Source: DBFJGL01 sp048394785 (GTDB lineage Bacteria; Bacillota; Clostridia; Christensenellales; CAG-917). From it: DNA of 45,765 nt. The stretch covers positions 1 through 45,765 of the forward strand of contig DBFJGL010000081.1 of the NCBI GenBank assembly GCA_048394785.1, written 5' to 3'. The number at the start of each line of letters is the position of its first letter. The stretch's first letter is position 1. The translations under genes were made by a program, and so were the position numbers. Positions 39,968 to 45,765 of this stretch are shown here, one piece after another. The notes beneath the pieces are model-generated. The model ran no database searches, was not told the origin of the DNA, and saw nothing but the letters and a program-made list of their open reading frames with translations.

Positions 39968-41431
39968 ATGACCGCTACTAAGAAAAAGATTACGGCAATC
40001 GTAACCGCGCTTGCGCTCGTTGCGCTGCTTTGTCTTACGGTATGCCTCACCGCGTGCAACAACGACGACAATAAGCAGAACGATAACGCCGCGTCCGCTC
40101 TTGTAACAATCGATATAAACCCGTCGGTGGAACTGTTGGTAAACGATAAAAACGTCGTCACCGCAATTCGCCCGGGCAACTACGACGCACAGGTAATGCT
40201 CTACGGCAACAGCCAAGGCATCGTGGGTTCGAGCATCGAAGTCGCTACTCAAAGAATTGCGGAACTCGCCAAGAGGTACGATTACGCCGATGAGAACTCC
40301 GCAATAAGCGTAACCGTCGCCGCAGTCAACGCAGAAAAAGAAGCGGAACTCTTTGAGTTTGTATCCAATCAGGTGGTTAAAACTCTCGGAGTGCTTGACG
40401 AAGCCGTCAAAAATGCGGAGGATGTCGTGCTCAGAGCGGAAGCTCTCCACCTTAAAGAACAAAATCCCGACAACAAATTCTATCAGGAACTCACCGTATC
40501 CAAACTGCGCCTTATACACGCGGCAATGATTTACGACAACACCCTGACTATGGACAAAGCCGTCGAGATGAGCAACGAAGCATTGCTCGAAGTTGCAAAC
40601 AAAGGCAAGGATAACTTCAATCAATTCATAAACGACGCGTTTGCGGACGAAAAAGATACTTTGACTTTCGCTTACAACACCGTAAAACAGTTTGCGCTCG
40701 ACGCGGCGTATATATCCGTCAAACCCGTGACGGGCACCGATTACGCCCTTGCGAGAATGGAATATTCCGTACTTCAATACTGCAAAAACATAATCGACGA
40801 GTTCAACGCCGACCCCGTCATACCCGAGAGCAAGTTCGAGAACCCCGAAGAACTCAAAGCTTCTATGCAAAGTATCGGTTTGACTATTTCGGACGATGAA
40901 GCGGAAACGCTTTCGGCACTCGCATCCTTCGGCAACGGAGTCAAATACAGCACTCTCCGCGCGTTCATCAACGCTCATTGCCGCGCCGACGGCACCGTTG
41001 AAGTAAACTACGAAGCAATAGACAGCGAATTCATCGCGGAAGCGGAAACAACCGCAAGTGCCGACAGCGCGCTCAAAATAGTACAAGACACCTTTGAGAA
41101 CTTCTTCGGCACGGCAAGCGGCGTCCTCGATATTCTGCTCGATTTCCACTTCGAATTCGGCGGCGACGCGTTCAATATCGCAGAACGTATGGAAACCGTC
41201 GCGGCTGAAATAGATTCTTTCGAGGCTAAAATCGAAAACTTCACCGAAAGCGAAAAGGAGCGCGTCGAAACCATTCAGAACAGCACCAAAGAACTTATAA
41301 CGGCTTTTGAGCAGTCTATGTCCGAACTTATCGTCGACGCACAGGCGGCGGCACAGGCAGCCATCAACGCCATTCAGAACGCCCGTCTCGAACTTGCGGC
41401 AGGCGGCGGCACTCCCGTCACGGCTGCATAA
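39968..41431 (+). CDS. Lipoprotein with an anti-sigma factor RsgI-like domain
   Basis: The 487-residue protein has a lipoprotein signal (LTAC, Cys 30). Right after it comes ALVTIDINPSVELLVNDKNVV, the start of the RsgI-type extracellular domain (about residues 43-130) found in clostridial anti-sigma factors. There is no transmembrane anti-sigma part; the domain is lipid-anchored instead. The long C-terminal part (about 130-475) is helical, with probable coiled coils near 410-470 and an Ala/Gln-rich end. Function unknown; envelope sensing together with the adjacent kinase is an inference. AACGGAGG lies upstream of the start. Confidence 0.75.
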   Translation: MTATKKKITAIVTALALVALLCLTVCLTACNNDDNKQNDNAASALVTIDINPSVELLVNDKNVVTAIRPGNYDAQVMLYGNSQGIVGSSIEVATQRIAELAKRYDYADENSAISVTVAAVNAEKEAELFEFVSNQVVKTLGVLDEAVKNAEDVVLRAEALHLKEQNPDNKFYQELTVSKLRLIHAAMIYDNTLTMDKAVEMSNEALLEVANKGKDNFNQFINDAFADEKDTLTFAYNTVKQFALDAAYISVKPVTGTDYALARMEYSVLQYCKNIIDEFNADPVIPESKFENPEELKASMQSIGLTISDDEAETLSALASFGNGVKYSTLRAFINAHCRADGTVEVNYEAIDSEFIAEAETTASADSALKIVQDTFENFFGTASGVLDILLDFHFEFGGDAFNIAERMETVAAEIDSFEAKIENFTESEKERVETIQNSTKELITAFEQSMSELIVDAQAAAQAAINAIQNARLELAAGGGTPVTAA

Positions 41432-41578
41432 CGCAACGGACTAAAAGTTGCATTAACTTGAGCGGCGGCGTATCGGCAGCTTAACGAAACGCACAACGCA
41501 GTTAATAACCGATAATAAGCCGCCTCAAAAACCACTGACAATTTGCTATCATATTGTTCCTATCTATCCCACGAAAAC
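41432..41578. other. Intergenic stretch after the lipoprotein gene
   Basis: Nothing gene-like is seen. The terminator that follows at 41579 is placed about 150 bases after the stop codon. Confidence 0.5.
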
Positions 41579-41603
41579 GCCCCGTCTTTTGACGGGGCAT
41601 TTT
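41579..41603 (+). terminator. Terminator of the two-component/lipoprotein region
   Basis: GCCCCGTC-TTTT-GACGGGGC, a perfect 8-base stem, followed by ATTTTC. A T run is short on both strands; on the minus strand the hairpin is followed by GTTTTC, so it could also act on minus transcripts. Confidence 0.7.
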
Positions 41604-41827
41604 CATAAATACAAACTGTTTTGATATAGATACGAATACTTTTGATATAGTAAGAACTCTTTTTCTTTTTATCGTTACCTTCTTATAACCTATATATAAT
41701 TTATTGCACTTTGCGTCTTACCGATACCTTTGCCTTTGGGGTTATCGAGATACTGTGCGGCATATTTACATAAGCAAACGAAAGTCTGCGACTACAACCG
41801 CGTCCACAGCGCCGTCTTTCTCTATCG
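41604..41827. other. Intergenic region with a short direct repeat and a possible coding relic
   Basis: TTTTGATATAG occurs twice, 21 bases apart (41619 and 41640). Between about 41697 and 41827 the minus strand shows two short frames with protein-like composition: one ends AVDAVVVADFRLLM, and the other reads YLDNPKGKGIGKTQSAINYI before a stop. They are in different frames and have no start codon or ribosome site of their own. They may be a decayed gene end, but I could not assign a family. Confidence 0.3.
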
Positions 41828-41863
41828 GTACTGCGGTTTGCCGCAAGCAGCCGATCAGGCTGC
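41828..41863 (-). terminator. Possible weak terminator of the P2A ATPase gene
   Basis: GCAGCC-TGATC-GGCTGC overlaps the stop codon on the minus strand and is followed by a second small hairpin (TTGCGG-CAA-ACCGCA) without a clean T run. Confidence 0.35.
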
Positions 41864-44527
41864 CTGCGCGGTTTCCGCTTTCTTGTTTCTGCGCTTGATA
41901 ATCGCGCGGGTGATAAGCTTTTGCAACTCTACAAGCGGTACGATCATAGCCGCAACGCCGATTGCAATACCCCACTCCTCGCCGTTGAGAGCCGCGGTAT
42001 CGAACACGGTGCGGAAGGGCGGCACTACGACCACGAGCACCGTAAGCAGCACGCCGATTAAGAAGCTGAGGTTAAGATATTTGTTGGAGAACAGTTTTTT
42101 GTTGAGAATGCTGTTTGTCGCCGAACGCATCGAATAGCTGTGGAACAACTGAATGAGGCACAAACTTACAAAAGCCATCGTCATAGCCACCGCGTGGTTC
42201 TGCACTCCGTCGGCAAGCACGTAACTACCGATGCAGAAAGACAGCATAACAAGCCCGGCCTGCATAAGTCCCTGAATGACGATATCGATGCCCGTACGCC
42301 CCGCAAACAGACTCGAATTGGATTTGCGCGGAGGTTGATCCATAATATCCTTTTCCGCACCCTCCATACCGAGCGACAACGCGGGGAAGCTGTCTGTCAC
42401 AAGGTTAATCCAAAGTATCATAATGGGCGTAAGGAAGCTCACGTTCATCATAGTGGCGATAAACAGACACACCACCTCTGCGATGTTCGCCGACAGCAGG
42501 AACTGAATGCCCTTCTTGATATTGGAGAATATTTTACGGCCTTCCTCCACCGCGCCGATAATGGTAGCGAAGTTGTCGTCGGCAAGCACGAGGTCGCTCG
42601 CGCCCTTGCTGACGTCGGTGCCGGTGATACCCATACCGATACCTATATCCGCGCGCTTGATGGACGGCGCGTCGTTGACGCCGTCGCCCGTCATTGCGAC
42701 GACCTTGCCCTTCTGCTGATACGCGGTTACGATACGCACCTTATTTTCGGGACTTACGCGCGCAAACACGGAGTATTGCTCCACTGTCTGCAAAAATTCT
42801 TCGTCGCCGAGCTTATCGAGTTCGGAGCCGAGTATAACTTTGTCGCCGTCGCGCAGAATGCCTATTTCGCGCGCAATCGCGGACGCAGTGTCTATGTGGT
42901 CGCCCGTAATCATAACGGGGCGCATACCTGCCTGAATGCACACCCTGACCGCCTCCTTGACTTCGTCGCGCGGCGGGTCGATCATACCCACGAGCCCCAC
43001 GAACACAACGTCGTCCTCGACGGTTTCCATATTCAAATCGTTTTGCTTTATCGCAACGCCGAGCACTCTCAGCGCGTGCTTTGCCATATCCGCGTTGGCT
43101 TTCTTGATTGCGGCTCTGTCCTCGTCGGTTATGGCTCTCACGACGCCGTTATCCAGAACGGACGAGCAGCGCGGAAGCAGCATATCGGGCGCGCCCTTGA
43201 CGTACGCCGTACGTTCGCCGTTATATTCGTTGATCGTAGTCATAAGCTTGCGTACGCTGTCAAAGGGTTTTTCGTCCACGCGTGCGTAATCGGAACGCAG
43301 CGTGCCGTAATCCAGCCCTCTCTGTTCCGCATACGCGACGAGCGCGGTTTCGGTGGGGTCGCCCACATAACCTTCCGTAGTCTTGGCGGTGTCGTTGCAA
43401 AGCGACATTCCGCGCAGGAAAACGTCGTATCCTTTATCCTGCACCTCCGCGCCGTCGTCGTTGAGTCCGCAGGAGGGCAGATAGAACTTTTTGACCGTCA
43501 TCTGATTGAGCGTGAGCGTGCCGGTCTTATCGGAACAAATAACCTCGCAGCAGCCCAGCGTTTCCACGGACGGGAGGTTTTTGACGATGGCGTTGCGCTT
43601 GCTCATCTTCTGCACGCCTATCGCAAGCACGATTGTAACGACCGCGGGCAGTCCTTCGGGGATAGCCGCGACGGCAATCGCAACCGCCGTCATAAAGCTG
43701 TCGATAATATCGTTGCCGCGCACCGCCGACACGATAAAGATGACCGCCGCAACCGCAAGCACGATAATACTGAGAATTTTCGCAGTTTTACCGAGCTGTT
43801 TTTGAAGGGGTGAAGTCTGCGCGTCCTCGGCGGTGAGCATAGTCGCTATTTTACCGACCTCGGTGTTCATACCCGTCGCGCAAACGACGCCCGTACCTCT
43901 GCCGTAGCTGACAACGCCGCCCGAAAACGCCATATCCGCTCTGTCGCCGAGAGGAGCCTCGGTATCCACCACCTTATCGGCGTCCTTTTCGGAGGGCACC
44001 GACTCTCCCGTAAGAGCGGCTTCCTCGACTTTCAGCGACGCCGTAGCAAGCAGTCTTAAGTCTGCGGGCACGATGTCGCCGGCTTCGAGCTTAACCACGT
44101 CGCCAACGACTATGTCCTCGGCGGCAAGATGCTTGTATTCGCCGTCGCGCAGCACCCAGGAAAAGGCTTTGTTCATATTTTTCAAAGCTTCCATCGCCGA
44201 CTCCGCCTTATTCTCCTGCACCACGCCTATGACGGCGTTGAGAATGACGATTACGAGAATGACGCCCGCGTCGATAAGTTCGCTGTATTCGCCCTCGACT
44301 ATCGCGATGATGGAGGATACCAACGCCGCAATGAGCAGGACGATAATCATAACGTCCTTGAACTGCGCAAAGAATTTTTGCGCGAGATTTTTCTTTTTAC
44401 CTTCTTTCAGTACGTTTTTACCGCACTCCGAAAGCCGCTTTTCCGCTTCGGCGGAGCTCAGTCCGCCTTCGCCCGCTTGGAGCAGCGAAAGCACGTCTTC
44501 CTTGCTTTTGTCGTGATAACAGTTCAT
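41855..44527 (-). CDS. P2A-type cation-transporting ATPase, probable Mn2+ (or Ca2+) exporter
   Basis: The 890-residue P-type ATPase has the SERCA/PMR1-like layout: an N-terminal cation ATPase domain, TGES (EAALTGESVPSEKD), the M4 ion-binding motif AIPEGLPAVVT, CSDKTGTLTLNQM with the phosphorylated Asp, GDGVNDAPSIKRADIG and a C-terminal helical bundle. By family it would be called a Ca2+ ATPase. A yybP-ykoY Mn2+ riboswitch controls it, as for the lactococcal YoaB-type pumps, so Mn2+ export is more likely. The ATG at 44527 with GAGGAG upstream is chosen. An open frame extends to 44683 but would run through the riboswitch terminator. Confidence 0.93.
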   Translation of the reverse strand: MNCYHDKSKEDVLSLLQAGEGGLSSAEAEKRLSECGKNVLKEGKKKNLAQKFFAQFKDVMIIVLLIAALVSSIIAIVEGEYSELIDAGVILVIVILNAVIGVVQENKAESAMEALKNMNKAFSWVLRDGEYKHLAAEDIVVGDVVKLEAGDIVPADLRLLATASLKVEEAALTGESVPSEKDADKVVDTEAPLGDRADMAFSGGVVSYGRGTGVVCATGMNTEVGKIATMLTAEDAQTSPLQKQLGKTAKILSIIVLAVAAVIFIVSAVRGNDIIDSFMTAVAIAVAAIPEGLPAVVTIVLAIGVQKMSKRNAIVKNLPSVETLGCCEVICSDKTGTLTLNQMTVKKFYLPSCGLNDDGAEVQDKGYDVFLRGMSLCNDTAKTTEGYVGDPTETALVAYAEQRGLDYGTLRSDYARVDEKPFDSVRKLMTTINEYNGERTAYVKGAPDMLLPRCSSVLDNGVVRAITDEDRAAIKKANADMAKHALRVLGVAIKQNDLNMETVEDDVVFVGLVGMIDPPRDEVKEAVRVCIQAGMRPVMITGDHIDTASAIAREIGILRDGDKVILGSELDKLGDEEFLQTVEQYSVFARVSPENKVRIVTAYQQKGKVVAMTGDGVNDAPSIKRADIGIGMGITGTDVSKGASDLVLADDNFATIIGAVEEGRKIFSNIKKGIQFLLSANIAEVVCLFIATMMNVSFLTPIMILWINLVTDSFPALSLGMEGAEKDIMDQPPRKSNSSLFAGRTGIDIVIQGLMQAGLVMLSFCIGSYVLADGVQNHAVAMTMAFVSLCLIQLFHSYSMRSATNSILNKKLFSNKYLNLSFLIGVLLTVLVVVVPPFRTVFDTAALNGEEWGIAIGVAAMIVPLVELQKLITRAIIKRRNKKAETAQAA

Positions 44528-44655
44528 ATACTCCTCACAAATATAGTTTGCGCGCGTACGCGCAATAATACTTAAACAATCTCCCCTTATATGCTTCCCT
44601 TCCGTTACGGATATATGCCTCGTCCCGACTGCCTTTAAGCGGGCGGAGGACGGGA

Positions 44656-44690
44656 AAATAAAAAAGACTTCCGACAATGTCAAAAGTCTT
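44656..44690 (-). terminator. Terminator of the Mn2+ riboswitch
   Basis: AAGACTT (44690-44684) pairs with AAGTCTT (44670-44664), with an inner GAC/GTC, followed by TTTT. The 5-prime arm is also the 3-prime strand of the aptamer P1, so ligand binding and termination compete. Confidence 0.85.
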
Positions 44691-44766
44691 GTAACCGTCA
44701 GGCTGTCCGGCCAGAAGCTATATCGGCTTCACGATGTTGACCGCAACACTAAACTACTCCCTTTTT
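44681..44766 (-). ncRNA. yybP-ykoY (Mn2+) riboswitch
   Basis: The leader begins AAAAAGGGAGTAG and ends ACAAGACTTTT, the two conserved ends of the yybP-ykoY aptamer. Between them is ATCGTGAAGC...GCTTCTGGCCGG, matching the conserved loop with its UCGUGA and CCGG segments. The family binds Mn2+ and turns on exporters when Mn2+ is high. Here P1 formation would sequester the terminator arm and allow read-through into the P2A ATPase. The long 150-base spacer between terminator and gene is unusual but carries no other element that I recognise. Confidence 0.93.
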
Positions 44767-44773
44767 CCCAAAC

Positions 44774-44802
44774 ATTATATTCTACGCGCGCGCGTTTGTC
44801 AA
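44774..44802 (-). promoter_or_regulatory. Consensus promoter of the Mn2+ riboswitch-ATPase unit
   Basis: A perfect TTGACA (44802-44797), 17-base GC-alternating spacer and perfect TATAAT (44779-44774). Transcription should start at about 44767, the first G before the aptamer. Confidence 0.9.
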
Positions 44803-44832
44803 CAATAATTCAAAAAGGAAAAATTATTGCGC

Positions 44833-45711
44833 TTACTTTACCGTTCTCGGCTTGCCCAAAAAGAACACCGCCAGACTGTTGTAGCCCGCGTTTCCCGCGA
44901 CGAGTCTGTTGAGACTGCCCGATTTTACGGGTACGCCCTGCGCAACGGGCAGAAGCTGCTGTTCGAGATACTGCGCCTCGTCCGGACGTCCGGTATGCTC
45001 AACAAGGATAAAATCGTTCTTTTCCGCAATAAAATATTTAAGGAAACATCTTATCATTTCCGCCGTGGCTTTCTTTCTGCCGAGCGCCTTTGCGAGCACG
45101 CCCACTTTACCCTCCGTCGTAATCGTAAGCACGGGTTTTATGCTGACAATCATACCGAGCAGTGCTTGCAGAGTGGAAATTCTTCCGCTGTGTTTGAGGT
45201 TGGCAAGGTCGTTCACGATGAAAATATGGTGCACGTTGAGCCTGTTTTCCTCAATCCATTGCACGATTTCTTCCATACTCTTGCCCGCTTGTTTCATCTT
45301 TTCCGCATAATAGACCAACAGTCCTTCGCCGCCCGCGCCGCCGAGCGTGTCAACAATGGCTATTTTACGCTCGGGATAACGCCCTTTGAGTTCGTTGACG
45401 ACGGATGCGAGATTGTCGTAAGTGCCGCTCATTCCCGACGAAAAACTTATGTAAAGCAAGTCCTTTCCCTCGTCGAGCACTTTGACGAAGGCTTCCTCCG
45501 CCTCGAAACGGTTGACCTGCGACGTTTTCACAAGCGTGCCGCGGCTCAGTTCGTCGTAAAAATCCTGCAACGGATATTCGTCGTCGTGCGCGTAATGCTT
45601 TCCGTTCATAGTGAAGGACAGCGGCAATCTGATTATGCTGCTCTTTTCGTAATAACCGTCATATAAATCGGCGGTAGTATCGGTGATTATGACAAATTCC
45701 CTTTGGCTCAT
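44833..45711 (-). CDS. DegV-family fatty-acid binding protein
   Basis: This 292-residue protein has the two-domain DegV fold. Visible signatures are FVIITDTTADL, VKTSQVN, SFSSGMSGTYDN and VNDLANLKHSGRIS. Relatives bind a fatty acid between the domains, and in some Bacillota (FakB) they present fatty acids to the kinase FakA; which subtype this is cannot be told here. The ATG at 45711 is selected by GGAGAAGTT upstream; the frame is open to 45750. No fakA is in the window. Confidence 0.9.
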   Translation of the reverse strand: MSQREFVIITDTTADLYDGYYEKSSIIRLPLSFTMNGKHYAHDDEYPLQDFYDELSRGTLVKTSQVNRFEAEEAFVKVLDEGKDLLYISFSSGMSGTYDNLASVVNELKGRYPERKIAIVDTLGGAGGEGLLVYYAEKMKQAGKSMEEIVQWIEENRLNVHHIFIVNDLANLKHSGRISTLQALLGMIVSIKPVLTITTEGKVGVLAKALGRKKATAEMIRCFLKYFIAEKNDFILVEHTGRPDEAQYLEQQLLPVAQGVPVKSGSLNRLVAGNAGYNSLAVFFLGKPRTVK

Positions 45712-45733
45712 AACTTCTCCTTGACAGTCGTTA

Positions 45734-45762
45734 ATTATATCACGCCGCATTCCAAATGTCCA
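45734..45762 (-). promoter_or_regulatory. Promoter of the DegV gene
   Basis: TGGACA (45762-45757), 17-base spacer, TATAAT (45739-45734) on the minus strand, about 23 bases before the ATG. It lies at the window edge. Confidence 0.72.
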
Positions 45763-45765
45763 TAC

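Noticed and set aside
44528..44683. N-terminal extension of 52 residues on the P2A ATPase
   Set aside because: It would be encoded by the leader, including part of the riboswitch terminator, has no ribosome-binding site, and the family starts near the ATG at 44527.
1..45765. tRNA, rRNA, insertion sequence or phage genes
   Set aside because: No cloverleaf, rRNA segment, transposase or integrase was recognised in the intergenic regions or frames.

Overview
The window looks like chromosomal DNA of an uncultured anaerobic Bacillota, most likely class Clostridia and possibly near Christensenellales. This is inferred from gene order and protein style; no rRNA is present. Supporting signs are Shine-Dalgarno sites in front of almost every gene, consensus TTGACA/TATAAT promoters, a KOW-domain protein between map and infA, zinc-ribbon forms of S4, S14, L24 and L36, glycyl-radical pyruvate formate-lyase, rubredoxin-type proteins with a PerR/Fur regulator, and two Gram-positive style lipoproteins.

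Layout. (1) 1-1185: a redox/peroxide module on the minus strand, made of a Fur/PerR regulator translationally coupled to a flavin reductase-rubredoxin fusion, then the first ten codons of a rubredoxin-like protein cut by the window edge. (2) 1448-17202: the complete S10-spc-alpha ribosomal protein cluster on the minus strand, rpsJ to rplQ, with secY, adk, map, a KOW protein, infA, rpmJ and rpoA in the usual order. A consensus promoter and hairpin-rich leader precede rpsJ and a terminator follows rplQ. (3) 17362-20281: a CsoR-type metal repressor and a P1B ATPase whose N-terminus is an unusual Cys/His-rich segment instead of HMA domains. (4) 20345-22813: a 775-residue lipoprotein with an InlB-type repeat. 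(5) 22884-27918: mfd, pth and a GlmU-like protein that has lost most of its uridyltransferase half. (6) 28162-31316: a 46-residue membrane peptide, a TetR regulator with a TIGR00300-family enzyme, a 53-residue conserved-looking small protein and an EFR1-type flavodoxin/ferredoxin. (7) 31505-36952: pflB, pflA and a U32-family protein in one overlapping operon, preceded by a ZTP (pfl motif) riboswitch with a clear overlapping terminator. (8) 36962-37530: a structured tandem repeat with covarying hairpin arms. (9) 37559-41603, plus strand: an OmpR-type response regulator, a sensor kinase and an RsgI-domain lipoprotein. (10) 41855-45762, minus strand: a P2A cation ATPase under a yybP-ykoY (Mn2+) riboswitch, then a DegV-family protein at the right edge.

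How the parts fit: the ribosomal cluster is an ordinary housekeeping block. Around it are separately regulated modules that respond to metals (CsoR, Mn2+ riboswitch, PerR/Fur) and to one-carbon status (ZTP riboswitch on pyruvate formate-lyase). The most informative non-coding elements are the two riboswitches, each with a terminator that shares sequence with its aptamer, and the tandem structured repeat upstream of the two-component system. No tRNA, rRNA, CRISPR array, insertion sequence or phage gene was recognised.
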